A stretch of 64,000 nt of DNA from Pagrus major (lineage: Eukaryota > Chordata > Actinopteri > Spariformes > Sparidae): positions 26,586,710-26,650,709 of the forward strand of contig NC_133218.1 in assembly GCF_040436345.1 (NCBI RefSeq), written 5' to 3'. Below, piece after piece: positions 26,534 through 40,467 of this stretch. A program made the translations under genes and the position numbers. Position 1 is the stretch's first letter; each line of letters starts with the position of its first letter. Under the pieces are notes generated by a model. It made no database searches, was not told where the DNA came from, and saw only the letters and a list, made by a program, of their open reading frames with translations.

Positions 26534-27714
26534 CTGATGGTTATCCCAAAGTGATACATTTGCATTTAATTGTAGCTAATATCACCATTGCAAATGAAAA
26601 GACAGCTTGAAACATGCCGCTGTGCACATTCGTACTGCAAGTTTGCATATGCAGATTTCGAAATTTGTTTTATCACTGATGTATTTGTTGCAACTTTGTA
26701 CTTGTGCTACATGCTATTCAAAAGACATACATTAATTGAACGCAAAGGCATATGACATCCTTTACAGCAATGTCACCTTTTTATTGCATATATTATTATG
26801 CACGGGTAACATGCGTTTCATTTTTGTGAAACTCAATACCATTTATATTGTTTCCCTCTTTCATTCTTCTCAGCTTTGACAACCTATACTCACTATATTG
26901 TCTTTTGCTCCACAGTTTTCAGAAATTCAGAAAGAGATCAGAGAGAATTGTTGTTACTCATAAAGCTCTTTTGCAGCCAGTTTTAGGAAGGGAGCTCTGA
27001 CCAGAATATTATGATATAATGTAAAATATACAGTCAACATTTGCAAGGAATGAAACAAACACCTGAACAGCTGCTATGAAACATGCACTTTCAAAAGTCA
27101 AAATCATGCCAAAAGGGATGATATTCTTTTTGTCCTTTCTCTCCATCTGTATAACATTTAACAAATCACAGAGCAGACAGCGTAAGGCTGATAAGAACCG
27201 GACCTCAGGCCCTTTGTCAGCTTCCAACATCAGGACAGAGAGACTTCAGCCAATCTTGTTCCAGGAGATTAATGTTTTTTGAACGTGGCTCCTGACAAAT
27301 ACATTTTATAAAATAAAATGAGCTCCACAGCAGTCAGAGGAACACGGCCATGGTGCAGGCTGCGGTCAGATGGCAGGATATGAGGTAGTCCATTTTCACA
27401 GACACTATTTTGACTTGTCATCGCAGGAAAATCACAGGTGTTACTAATAACATTAAAGATGCTTCAGTCTAACTCAGTCACAGTGGAAAATTGCACCCTT
27501 TATTTGGCCTCTCAGCAGCTATAGAGGCGGGAAGCAACTCTTGTTTACTTGCACTCATTTTCACAAATTGGTTTTAGACATATAACACCACTCAGTGTTT
27601 TTTCTGATGAAGGACATGCCTTGAAAACAGACCTGTGCCATTCTTACGCCTCGGTAGGTTCTCAGGAGAGGAATCAATATTTCTGACCCTATCTGCTGGT
27701 AATAGTACAAACAG

Positions 27715-27715
<1 letters not shown>

Positions 27716-27751
<36 letters not shown>
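27716..27751. repeat. CA microsatellite
   Basis: About 18 CA units. Confidence 0.95.
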
Positions 27752-27756
<5 letters not shown>

Positions 27757-29473
27757 TACAGCTGTTGTAATCCAAAGGCTGATGGCATATGCAGTCACCC
27801 ACTGTAGATAAATATGTATTATATAGTTTACACTGTGTTGTAATCAATCTTTCGTAAGTGTGGAGCACTTTTTGCCCTCAGCAAGCGCAAATTACACACC
27901 GGTTTTTACGAATACACTCAACTGATGTGTCACAACAAGAAAGTGAAACATCATTTTGCTCTGTTGAAATGACTAAATAAGCTCTACTGCCATGGAAACT
28001 GGAAACAAATCATTTCAACTAGACAGCCTACAAATTGTAAAATTACACGAATGTTACAAACATCATCATCATTTTGTTTCCATTGAATAAATACATCAAT
28101 AATAAGCAGCCCAGTCATAGCCATTAAATATGAAAAGTAACAACTGCTATTGGCATGCTGCAACTGTATGACCTAAGTCATAATAACACCAAGTCACAGC
28201 AGCTGTTTCTTTCTCGTTGGTGTGTATCAAATACAATATGCTCACATGAAGACCTCTGGGGATTGTTATCCACACAAACATGTATGCACTGTGCTACTTC
28301 TGAAGACTGCTGATACAGAGACAGGACACGCAGACGTTACCCTTTTCTCAGTCAGTCAAATTTGAATGAGGTCAGTGTCTGATGATGATTATGATGAAGG
28401 AGGGATATATCTTGGCATTTAAAACATACAGTAATTTATGGTTTAATATCCACACTTTTACAAAGAGTCTGTATCTGGAGAATTTTAGTGCACATTAAAG
28501 AAACTTTCAAAAGGGGTTTTAGAGATAGCTTCATGTTTTGCCAGGAAGTGTATATCAATGACATGAAGGTCTGTTTCCCAACTCCTCATAGATAGATGTT
28601 TTTTTGGAAATGAATGGCTGCATTCCACTCAAAAAGATGTGCTTAAAAAATTCTATCTGAGCATTTGTCAACCCTATTTGACCTATATGGACACCATGCA
28701 AATGCCTGTATTAGATTTTATATACAAATGTTATCAGAATTGATATAGCTTTCCTCATGTGAACGCTGCCTCTCATTATTTTGTATTTAGTATTTATATA
28801 TTAATTCAAGTTGCATTGTTAATTGACTATCTACTACTAGTTCTTGTTTTAGTTTGTATTGATATAGAGTTTATGTGAGTTTACAGTATGTGTGTATTTT
28901 GTGTAACAAGTGATGGGGGGCAGAGTGGCTGAGACAGAGACACCATTCACCCTATTACAAGACACTGTAGCATCAACATGATTTAAGAACTGTTATTTTA
29001 AGATAAAAAAGTGACATAATGTTGCTCTAAACAAAAAAAATGGAAATAAAAATATTCACAAAAAAGCTCATTTGGTCTGTCTGTCTGTCTTTCAGTTGTG
29101 TGCATTGTTGAAATCCTTCCCTCTGGATCTCTCCCTGCTGTCCCTGAGGCTGCCCAGCTGAAACAACACCAAGAGGAGGACACTTAAGAGCCCCGCTCTA
29201 TCCTCTCTCACACACTCACACAGCGCCGCCAAAATCATAAGCCCTCCACTCATCTCCTGCCAAAACCTCTTCCTCATGGCACGGAAGTGTCAGTTGTGTT
29301 TAACAGCTGCTGCGATGAATTAGCAGAGATTTTCCAACTTTGCTGTTTCTATTAACATCTATGCTGCTCTTTGAAATCAGAAGAGCGCGGTCCATCTGCT
29401 GGTGTGACCGTGGCCTATATGTTCACCTGACACAAGATTGGAAAGATTGGGGGTCTCACCTACAATGAAGTAG

Positions 29474-29487
29474 GTCACCATGGCAAC
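29474..29487. promoter_or_regulatory. Candidate RFX (X-box) site, intergenic
   Basis: The sequence GTCACCATGGCAAC fits the X-box consensus RYYNYY-N2-RRNRAC on both strands and is nearly a perfect palindrome. It lies far from any recognised promoter, so a distal regulatory role is only a possibility. Confidence 0.4.
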
Positions 29488-29669
29488 AGTCGAGATGAAG
29501 CAAATGAGAGAGAGGGAGAGCAAGAGAGAGATTAGCACAGGAGATTGATGTGAATTTAACATACAGGAACATGAAAAAGAAAAAATCTAAGTAAATGCTA
29601 TACACAAGAGCAAAGTTCTGAGAGTATTAGTGGGATTTACCTGCACTTGATGGTGATAATGGTCATTGT

Positions 29670-29676
29670 GACACAC

Positions 29677-29721
<45 letters not shown>
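29670..29721. repeat. CA microsatellite
   Basis: About 25 CA units with one early interruption. Confidence 0.95.
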
Positions 29722-29725
<4 letters not shown>

Positions 29726-30052
29726 GAGAAGAGAAGGGGGGCAGGATGAGGTGGTGAGAGGGGAGGGAGGGTGCTCTCCTCCAGACAGATGGAGGCAGTG
29801 ATGCTGTTTCTGATGACTGGACCCCAGAGACAGGGCCAGTCGCTCTACTGCCAGCAGGCTCATATTCTGGGCTTTGTTCTCTGTAATCTGCTAACCTGTG
29901 GAGCGTCCGGGCAGATGAGCCACATTTAGAGGACTGTGAGCAAGAACACAGGCCTTCAGATGGGGTACCGACAAAGCCTCATTCATTAACCTGACTTGGA
30001 CCAAGGATTTACAGCATTTTAAAAGGATTTGACCATGTGTGTGTATATGTGT

Positions 30053-30054
<2 letters not shown>

Positions 30055-30101
<47 letters not shown>
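30055..30101. repeat. GT microsatellite
   Basis: About 23 GT units. Confidence 0.95.
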
Positions 30102-30102
<1 letters not shown>

Positions 30103-31649
30103 TGGGTATGTTGTTTTGGGCAGCAAATGTGGCTTTTGTAATATCAACAGCAATGTAGGATTAAAGACTGTTGTTAGCAATAAGGTTGTCAGTCGTCAAT
30201 ACTCAAGGATTTACATGAATGTAAGTGAGTGTGCTGATGAATTCTGAGCCTGGATGTTCCTCTGCAACACTTACAACACAGTACACAGTAATGCCAGTTA
30301 TACTGTGTAGAAGGATAATATTATTTTAACATGTTTGCACACAAGAGGGCAGCAGAGAGTGAGTTCTGAACCTCAAGAGTAAAATCACCATATGCAGAGT
30401 CTCAGTGCACACATGCATGAAGTGTATCAGTGCATCATCTCACAGATACACTTTCTCCTACACGTGGTACATGTGCTTACCCCATCTGCAGCACACGCAA
30501 GACTAGTGGAGCGTACCCAGAACTACAGTGTCATTTCTAGTTCAGCTGTTCAAGTTAAAGAAAGACTGGCCCTCTGGAGAGTTATATGATCAGCAACATC
30601 GTCATAATAATGTTATTTCTATGACTTTTAAGAATCTAATGAGGCTGCATCAGGACTTATTACAAAGACAGCAATGGTGCGAAAATGAAAAATAAAATAA
30701 AGTACAATAAACAAACATATTTATATTAATGGTTCAGTGATTGTAAGATACAAAAATATGTAAAGCAAAATGTTTTTTTTATTAAAACTGAAAAAGTGAT
30801 TTTATTGGATGTTATTGACGTAGCCCGTTTAAGCTAATGGACCAGATTTGAAACACACTAATACTGGAAATGTACATATACATAGGAACTACAGCAAAGT
30901 ACACTCATATGTGTACATGAGTGGATGGGTGGGTGCTCATAGCGTGTATCAGCAGCTGAGCTAAGGGTCACTGGCAAAGGAAAACTACAGCACATCCAGT
31001 CACACATTCACTCCATGTGACCTGCCACGGTCTGTAAGAGACAGTCTGAGAGACAGGAGAGAGTGCTTTGGGGTAGAAGCCAGACACACGGAGAGGTGTG
31101 TGAGAGTGCAGCAACATAATTATTTCATGAGACCTGTTGTGAGTGTTCTGCACCTCAAGGCAACAGGCCTGACAGAGATGCAGCCACCGGGTTGAAAAGG
31201 ATACGTTTCAGGTTACCATAAGGGACACACATAGAGAGAGGACAAACTAAATATACACTCAACATTCTCTCATGCAAACAGATGTGTGTGCATAAACTCG
31301 CAGTGTTTTCATCCTCATGCATGGCTGCTGCTTTATGCCTGAAATCTCCAGCCCCCATCTGCAGCGAGAGATGTCCCCTAACAAGCTAACAAATATTTGT
31401 TCTGACAGCAGTCACGTTTTGCTGAATCACTCACGCGCCTGCTCCTGCTCCTAAACACCAGACAGGGGTTTTATTTGGAAATGAGGGTGGGTGCGGGTCA
31501 GTGATGTCATTTCCTGTGACAAAGTGGCATGACACCCCTGCAGGGATGAAAATGGTGAGGATGGAGAGATGGGGTGTTAAGTCGCCCCACTGTGCATATA
31601 CAGGCACAGTGACAGGCTGGCATCTGTGGCTCCTATTACAGACACATTG

Positions 31650-33672
31650 GAGAGACACTCATACATCCTTTTTTAGTTATTATCACATGATGACATTATC
31701 ACCAAAAACAATAATAATGCATATGCCCTGTTTGCTACTGCAAACAGGCTAACAAACCCTCCTGTGCCAGTAGCCTCTGAACATCTATCTACCAGGGCCT
31801 GTAATGAATTTGCATCCTTCTTCACTGCCAAAATTCAGAAAATTAGACAAGGGGTCAGTGCCACCATACCAGGTCCAGGAGGTGTGTTGTCCATGTGTCC
31901 ACCTAAAACCAACTCTAATACCATGACACAATTTGATCCAATCAATGACAAAAACCTGCAAGACATAATACGACGTTTGAAATCTTCCTCGTGTTGCCTT
32001 GATATATTACCAGCAGAGTTCTTCAAAAAAGTTTCAGACTGCATGACTCCAGATCTGCTACAGATTGTCAACATGTCTCTTCTCTCAGGCGTCTTCCCCC
32101 AAGCCATGAAAACTGCAGTCATTAACCACTCCTGAAGAAGAACAATCTAGACATATCAGTAATGAATAATTATAGGCCCATATCAAACCTCCCAATTTTA
32201 AGTAAAATCATTGAAAAAGCTGTTTTTCAACAGCTAAACAATTACCTAATAATAAATGGCTGTTTTGATGTCTTCCAATCAGGATTTCGACCACATCACA
32301 GCCCTGAGACCGCTCTTGTCAAGGTCCTCAATGACATTCATTTAAACTCAGACAGTGGCAAAATTTCAGCCTTAGTATTACTGGATCTCAGTGCTGCATT
32401 TGACACGACCACAATATACCACTGGACCGACTGGAAAACTGGATGGAACTCTGTGGTACAGCACTACATTGGTTTAAATCCTATCTAAATGATAAAGACT
32501 ACTTTGTGTCTATAGTTGATTACACGTCTGAGCAGATGAAAATGACAAGCGGAGTACCCCAGGGCTCCATTCTGGGGCCTCTACAATTCAACATTTACAT
32601 GCTTCCTCTAGCTCAGATAATGGAAAACAACAAAATATGCAGACGATACACACATTTACATAACCATATCACCAAGGGACTATAATACCATACAAATGGT
32701 GAGTAGATGCGTTGAACAAATCAATGATTGGATGTGTCAGAGTTTTCTTCAGTAAAACAAAGATAAGACTGAAATAATTGTTTTTGGAGCCAAGGAAGAA
32801 AGACCAACAGTTTCTACTCAGCTTCAATCTGTAATGTTGAAAACTACAAACCAAGCCAGAAACCTCTGTGTAATCATGGACTCAGACCTGAATTTCAGCA
32901 GCCACACTAAGACGATTACAAAGTCAGCCCACTATCACCTTAAGAATATATCCAAGATAAAAGGAATTATGTCTCGGCTGGATTTGGAAAAACTTGTCCA
33001 TGCATTTATCTTCAGCAGACTCGACTACTGTAACGGTGTCTTTACAGGACTCTCTAAAAAATCCATCAGACAGCTGCAGCTGATTCAGAGCGCTGCTTCT
33101 TGAGTCCTAACAAGAACCAAAAAAGTTGATCAAATCACTCCAATTCTCAGATCTTTACACTGGCTTCCTATTTGTCAAAGAATAGATTTAAAAATCCTAC
33201 TGTTGGTTTAAGGTAAGGCACCAAATGGTTTCAGGCCAAAATACATTTCTGATCTGCTGCTACGTTATGAACCATCCAGACCTCTGAGGTTGTCAGGTGC
33301 AAATCTGCTTCCAGTCCCTAGAGTCAAAACTAAACATGGAGAAGTAGTGTTCAGTTATTATGCACCACATATCTGGAACAAACTCCCAGAAACTACAGGT
33401 CTGCGCCAACCCTCACCTCTTTTAAATCAAGGCTGAAGACCTTTTTGTTTGCTATGAAGCAATTTCAAGGCTTTGAACTGCATTGTGACTTTTATTCTTT
33501 AGTCTTGTCTCTTTTAAACCTATTCTATTTTAGCTTATTTTCTTAACTTGTTTTAATGTTTTGTTTCTTGATGTCTTCCTACTTGTTTTTAATGTGTTTT
33601 AAATGCAGTTCAAAGCACTTTGAGTTGCCTTGTGTCTGAATTCTGCTATACAAATAAACTTGCCTTGCCTTG
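31650..33672 (+). mobile_element. Decayed L2-type non-LTR retrotransposon (LINE)
   Basis: Fragments of a LINE reverse transcriptase read in order on the plus strand. A pre-RT segment lies at about 31764-32120. The [10 protein letters not shown] block is at about 32162 and an LDLSAAFD block at about 32370-32410. GVPQGSILGPL follows near 32550, and the YADD catalytic motif near 32636-32647 sits in another frame. The C-terminal LDYCNGVF and RSLHWLPI blocks lie at about 33020-33180. This order and wording are typical of the L2 clade of vertebrate LINEs. The 3' end closes with AAATAAAC and short TTGCC tandem copies. No endonuclease domain is visible, so the copy is 5' truncated. Several frameshifts and stops make it dead. 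Confidence 0.9.
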
Positions 33673-33679
33673 TTGAGTA

Positions 33680-33706
33680 TCAATAAGGGTGACGCACCCT
33701 TATTGA
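33680..33706. repeat. Perfect 11-bp hairpin next to the LINE 3' end
   Basis: Arms at 33680-33690 (TCAATAAGGGT) and 33696-33706 (ACCCTTATTGA) are exact reverse complements around the 5-nt loop GACGC. It sits within 10 bp of the LINE tail. Its origin is unknown. Confidence 0.8.
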
Positions 33707-34379
33707 CTTACAAACACACACACACAAACACACACACATTTTTATGACTTGTGAACCAGATTGCTCATCTAACTAAAAGGTTTCACCCACAGTCCCAGGG
33801 AACAGAGTGTCCCAGCATGCATTGGGGGCAGCTACCACTGCCTTAAAAATGTCATGCCCGACAAACCAGGATACAGCTCAACTAAAATTTCACTCAAGAC
33901 TACTGCAATCACTCTCCGCCTCGTCTCAGCCACACCTCTTGGCTCCTTTCCACTTATATTTTCCGGCTTCTTAAATCTAAGAAGCATCTTCCTCCTCCTT
34001 GTTTACGTTATCTAATAAAAATCCAAACACAGCCTGTCCCCAATTTACATACTTTTGTGTATTTTTAGTCAGGGGGATTTTTCTCATGGTTTTGCCCCTT
34101 AGATTCCAGGTCCTGTCCTGTTTTAACATGAAAATGCCACTGTGAGCAAAACAGGATACATAAAGAAATAGTTTTCTGAGTTTGCACAGAACCCCACCCG
34201 ACACCTTTGGAATGAATTGAATGCTTCATTGTTTAAGATCAGTGCTGTGAACAGGAGCAAACTCCTGCAGCCAGATTGTGGGAGAGCTTCCCAAGATGTT
34301 CTTATAGCAGCATATTAATATGGTTTTTGAGCAATTTTATACTGGAAATATTTTTTTGGTGCCCACCTACTTTAGTCCA

Positions 34380-34850
34380 CATACTTTTTGATGTAATGTA
34401 ACGTATATACTTTTATCATTAATGCACAGTGTAGTAAAAAGTATCCTAAAGTCTTACTTGAGTAAAAGTGAAGATGTCATGTTAAAATATTACTTTAACC
34501 CAAACAAATAGTACTTGAGTAAAAGTCTTAAAATAATCTGATAATACAGTAGCTTAAGTATCAAAAGTTAAAATTACAGTACATGCATGTATGTACTGTA
34601 TGCTATAGGTTGACTGATTATTACCCTGGATGATTATTGAACCCCAATATTTTTCAGATTATCAGAATCATTTTGTTTTAATCTGATTTGCCAAAATAAT
34701 AAATTGATATGATAATCCATTACTTTGGCTCTGATGCAGTTTGTAATCTGAGAAGTATCAGTATAGTAAAAGTATCTCAAACTTGTACTTAGTAACAGTT
34801 CTTGAGTAAATGTACTTAGTTACATTCCGTTACAATTAATTAGTTATATC
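34380..34850. repeat. Dispersed repeat, copy A
   Basis: The tract contains repeated TTGAGTAAAAGT and GTACTT words, a GATGTCATGTTAAAATATTA block and a terminal AAATGTACTTAGTTACATTC block. The same blocks recur in the same order and orientation at 41170-41615, so both are copies of one family. The family is common in percomorph fish. I do not see an open frame. Confidence 0.7.
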
Positions 34851-35094
34851 CTTAAACTGATTACTCTTTATACCCCTGTGGCTTACATATGTTTTTTTAA
34901 AAGTCTTATGGGCACTGTGTCAAACTTGCATTTGCCACCAATTCTAGCTGCGAGGAGTAAATCCTTCCAAAATCCTCAATAAGTTACCCAGCTTGACCTG
35001 ACTGACAGGCCATTTTTAGAGTGTCAGACCTGTCAGTGGGGAAGCGATGATGCTTAATGTTCCGCTGATTATCTCCTCTCACCACATGGTCCTT

Positions 35095-35095
<1 letters not shown>

Positions 35096-35131
<36 letters not shown>
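35096..35131. repeat. GT microsatellite
   Basis: About 18 GT units. Confidence 0.95.
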
Positions 35132-38100
35132 TGTGTCTGTGTGCACGCTGATGTGTGCTTTTATATAAGTGCCTACCAAGTTGGTCTTTCAAACTGTTTG
35201 TCATCGTGATGCTTGCTGTTTATCCATCTAAGGTCAGACTGATACGACGCAGAGCTGATGAAAGAATGGAAACAGTCTCGATCAGTAGATTATTTATGAG
35301 TTTGCCTCAGACCCAGAGTTGTTCCCTGGTGCCAGTGCAGGAAATTTACTGTGTCTGCAGTGGTCTGAAAGCTCATTGCGTTATTTGAATACCAGATAAA
35401 GAGAATGAGAATGAAGGACAGTGAAACAAGTGTAGACGGAGGAAGAAGGAGGGGAGACTAATGAACAGAATGGAGAAGGAAACATTTGATTTACTGGAGG
35501 GCACCAGCAAATGCATGGGATGAGGAGCAGGTTGGAAACTGAATTACATAAAATAACTTGAGCGTGGTGATAAGAGAAAATGAAAACAGTGGAGAATGAA
35601 AGAAAAAAAAGGGGCAACACTTTAAAATGAGGAAGGAAATGTACCTTTTGTTTTATTCAGAGCAATATTCTCTGGTGCAATGACTCAAGCTGTGCTCATA
35701 TGAAACACAACTTTGCTGTTTTATTACATAAGCAAGGTCTGGTAGACCTGGGAGGTCTAGAAGGAGATCAGCAGCATACTAATCAGTTATTGATGGTAGA
35801 GAAGCCCGCCCATACAGCTCTTTGGATTCACATCTCACGCACAAAGGACCAGACTATTACTTTTCAGGATACTTATGTTTGACATTTTCCATTTGCTGCA
35901 TATGACATAACATCTGTAACAGAGTAGCCTACCCATTGTATAGCATGACCAGATCTGTGCAAGCATTTGGGGAAATTATGTTTAAATATACTGCAAATAT
36001 AATGTGCTATTTAATGTTAACATTTTAATCCATGGTAGCTGCATAAAACAGTATTCAACCATACAACTAAGGTGTTACTGCATGTCATTTACTTATTAAT
36101 CATCCAACTTGTGAAACTGCTTTGCCAGCTTGCCTGAAAGCTAATAGCAACAGAACAATGAATGCAGAACAACTGAATCAGCCTTAATGTCTCCAATGAA
36201 GATGACTGATGACATGAATTTCACAATCCTGTAACAACATAAAATAACACTTTGTGTTCCGTCTTCCTCCATCAGCAATGTTCGGGTCATAGTCAGACCA
36301 CACAGCTTTTCAGTAAGATAAAACAATTCCGAACCCAAACATGAGAAAGCACAGTCTGTCAGCTAGCATGATAAATCATTAGTGTGTATACAACACACTC
36401 CTCACACCTGAACTCTATTCCCTGGGAGGGAGAGATCTCCTTAGGGGACAAGCTGATGTCCTCTCTGACCTGACATCAGTATTTGACGATCTGGAGATGA
36501 GACTCTGCACTCAACTATCTTTCTCCAGGAAGTTACATTTTGTTGTTTTAAACAAGTCAACATTAATACAGTTTCGATCGTCTACAAATTAAAAGGTGGA
36601 TATTTTGTATTCCTGAGTAAAATTAACAGCAAAACAAGATGTAAACGCACCATTGACATACCACCACCTTTGAAGTTGATGATTGTTTGATGGCAAACAG
36701 ATGTTTATTTACACATCCCGCCATTACGAAGAAGCATTATCATTCATTTGGAGTCGTGTCTCTGGCCACCTTGTAAGTTCAACCGTTACACTCTTTTAGC
36801 ACTGTTTTTGGTCTCAACCAACTCCTGAAGGAAATTTCTAGCTTTTCAGATACTAAACTGACTCTGTGAGATTGAATCAAAACACTAAAGTTGTGGCCGG
36901 ACAGCAATTTAGCTCAAACTCATTATAAGCCTTTGTAAAGATTAGGGGAGTTGCAGATTAGCGTGATAATTCTTGATAGCTTCATCACTTTGAATGACCC
37001 TGTTCACATTTTGAGATTGTTTTCACATGTGATGGTGTCTGCTGGTAATATTTTCAACTTGTGAGTTTATGTGTGTGGTTCCTGGAGACACAAGAAGAGT
37101 TGTTCAGTATCTTGGCAGTTGTTTATATGTCTGTCTCTGTCTGTGGACACATTTTTGTCAGCACCATAGTGTCATAACCATGCAAGACACTGTCACAAAA
37201 CTTTACAGGTGCGCGGTTCTAGGGGGGCGTGGTCAGAGCAAGGGTGCCAGAACTAGGGGGGGTAGGAAATGGGGCCATTGGCCTACCACTTTACACCACT
37301 GGCCGGCATTTGTTTTAAGTCACGGATCACTGTAACCCAGTTCCAATCATTGCTGTCTACTCTAGTGCAGCTTGAGTGTGTAGTTGAGATTAAAAAAATG
37401 AAGGCAGAAAAGATGGGTGTGGTCCTGCCCACGACTAATGAGTCCTCATGCAATAATGTAGCACTGGGTTGGAATGTGAACACCGGCTGCGACTGCATCG
37501 CCAGTTGTTATATGCTGTTATTATACAAATATCTATGTATTCTGTGCCATTTCCAAGCACTGCAACAACATTAAGCAAATAACAACATAATTTAAGCTCA
37601 GTGTTACTGAAGTACAGCAGTAATTATGTAGGGGTCAATTCTTTGTCTCTATGGAAGCTTCTCACACAGAAGCTTCTAGGGTATGCGGTTATGGCACAAG
37701 GCCATTGTTTTGTAAGGAAAGTATTTCCTTTTTAGCCTCTCTCACTGAGTTCCTTCACCATGTCTAAATATGGTGTGTGGGGAAACATGTCATCAGTCTT
37801 TCTCTTTAAACAGACATTTTCAAGATAGTGGAAACTTCCTCTGAGAGCGCTACACAAAAATAAAGCTTCCCACAGATACAGATGAACCCCCTGTATTATA
37901 TAATCTTTTTTGGGCTCTTTGTGTATGTGTATATGTCAGTCTTTTTGTTTAACTTATTGTGTAGTGGAGCTGTCTGTGTACACGAGTATAGCTGACCTCC
38001 TAATAGTACTTCACATGAATGGGACAAAAGCAAAACCTGCCATTTTTTCACTCTGCTGCACTTCCTGCAGCATCTTGGGCTTCCTCCTCCATCAATACTT

Positions 38101-40120
38101 CATGATGTCTATCTAAGTCTTTGTGAACTATTAAAATGCACATGTGACTTCAACATGTGAAACTGCACTTCACGTGATATAAATGCACGTGCGGAAAACG
38201 TGGTTTTCAGACATTTTGTGGCATATTCACATGATAAACACATGCATTGTGTGATTTGTTTGGGTTCACATGTGCTTTCATAAAAATTGAACACAGTTGC
38301 ATCTAAATAAGGTGATACAGTGATAACAAAGAGTGAAAGAAAATGATAAAATAACTAAGAAAGAGAGACTTTTGTGAGAAGGAGAAAATAAAATGTGTGA
38401 TAAAGAGGATGAGAAAAGAAAGCGAGCAGACTGTTTGACAAAGATTCAGTCTGACTCCTGCCACACCTGATTTTTTCCTCTCTGTGAGTCAGTGGATATA
38501 AGTGCGTATGAGTGAGAATGTGTTGAGAGACGTGGGAGAAATTTCATCTTTAAACAAGAGGTTTCGGAGAAAGCAACATGATGTGTGATTTAGTGAATAT
38601 AAAGAGGAATAATGCAAGAGTAACCGCTGTGATCAAAGGAACATGGAAGTCATCTCGTTTGTGTGAGAAGAAACAACACAATGAATTTTCCAAAGCTGCA
38701 AAAGATTATTTAGCCAATTCATTATTCAGGTCCAGTGCTGCTCACTGAGACGAGGTTATGGCTGTACCCTACACGGCAGCCCCAGCTGCTGCTGAGTCAG
38801 AGTTAATCTCATGGCACACCATATCCCTGAGTGCCTCACATGAATGATTTAAACTTGAAATCATGACACCTGTGTGTGCATTGTCTTGGCCGCGTTATTA
38901 GAGCCTAAGGCCACAGTTTGGATGAGGTGGGAAGATGCTGCGCAGGTGGGATGGAAATGGCTCTGTGGTTGCAGTCTCATGATGTCAGGTGCTGGAGGGA
39001 GAGAACAATCACAGCGTCATCATCACATGCACACAGCAGTTATATAAGCCCAGCATGACAGTGCTTCCTGATTACCGCGGCTTGGTAATTACATAGACAA
39101 TGACAACACATGCACTTTTCTGATATATATGATGGTATTATTGATGACATACTCATTCTAAAAAGTACATTTTGCTGCAAAATGAGTGGTTGATATTTAT
39201 ATATATCAAATGTATCTTTCCATAGTCAAAGACAAATGTGCCCCGCTGCAGTCAAATCAAACTGTGCATATCTTAATTTCCTGCTTCACCACTTACTGAC
39301 GTTAGACGTTTTTAATCTCTTTATCTTAAATCAGGAGAATTAACTGCTTTTCCACTTCAAGCGAGCCGCTGGGTTGCTCTAATTATAGAATTAAATTGGA
39401 ATCTCACAGCAGGTTTTCATTGACTGGCCATATGGATTCACACTGACATGGTTGCTGAAATGCTGACTGCAGAGCAGCTACAAACTGTCAGGATGCCTTC
39501 AACACAACCAAAAGTAAGCAAAGTTGAACTCAACTTCCTCTGACTGTGGGCTGTCACTGCTCAGTCAACATCGCCTCAGGTTTACATGGAGATTAAGCAG
39601 GATCATGTTCCTAATCTGACAGAGATGCCCCCCCAATGCACAACATGAAAAACGTACACTTGCTAAAAGAGCACGGACAAAGCTTTAAATGCAGCACACG
39701 TCATTGTGTCACCTCTCCAAACAAAAAACCTCCAGGTTCAAGAACATATTGAATTACAGTGCCATTATCAGCCATTTAATTCTGTTAATGAAAGAGTTGG
39801 AGGCTTTGTTGATGGACTCTGGAGACTGTGGCTTTGATTAATTGCATGCTAGCTGGCTTATTATTTCCTGTCTAAGAATTACTCATGCTATTAAGAGATC
39901 GATTGTGATTGATTCTTACAGATAAAGAGGTTTTAAATCAATTGTGTTTTGCTATTTGCTAACCAAAAACTCTCATGACAACAGAAAGTGTGTGATTGAA
40001 CTACACCACTGATAAGTTATGAACCAATGCATATTGTAAGCATGAGTATGCATGGCCATATGTGATGCTGAGACATGAGGATGCTTTATATTGTTAAGAT
40101 CTATTGTGGTTGGCACATCT

Positions 40121-40467
40121 TAAAGGGGCTCCATGGAACTGCTGTGTTGTGCTGGAAACTGGTTGTTAGCTCATGTTAGCGGACTCCATTTCTAAACCAA
40201 CATTAGCCACTGATGATCTCTGTTAGCGATGAGAGAGTGGCACTGAGACGAGGTACTCAGTCTCATCCTTTGGACTATCGCGGAAAATCCGACCGAGTCC
40301 TCCATAAAGAAATCCACAGTCCAGCAGCATTAAACAACTCCACAGGTTTGTATAGGCAACTGGGAGAGACAGGGAAGGTCTCTTTTTTACCGTCTGCACA
40401 CATATAGCCAATAAAGAACTGATTAATACATGTAAATTGCTACAAATTGTAATATAGAGCCCCTTTA
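40121..40467. mobile_element. MITE, about 347 bp, with TAAAGGGGCTC ends
   Basis: The left end starts TAAAGGGGCTCC and the right end, reverse-complemented, starts TAAAGGGGCTCT. The first 11 positions are identical and similarity fades after that. The interior is non-coding. The structure fits a non-autonomous DNA transposon; its superfamily is not determined. Confidence 0.7.

Larger units (their letters stand above)
24497..31649. other. Intergenic gene desert, middle part
   Basis: No gene is supported. Contents are microsatellites at 25678-25703, 26442-26531, 27716-27751, 29670-29721 and 30055-30101. There is also a palindromic RFX-type site at 29474-29487 and a few isolated splice-like signals on the minus strand between 29090 and 29660 that do not assemble into a gene. 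A CTCF-like core (AGAGGGCAGC, plus strand) lies at about 30339-30353. Confidence 0.5.

Noticed and set aside
26332-26610. Frame with repeated Tyr-Ile
   Set aside because: It is the translation of the AT microsatellite.
31764-33103. Functional reverse transcriptase gene
   Set aside because: The motifs are spread over different frames with stops between them and no endonuclease. This is a dead LINE copy.
37069-37574. Two overlapping frames of 88 and 101 codons
   Set aside because: No domain, no splice context and no conserved-looking peptide.
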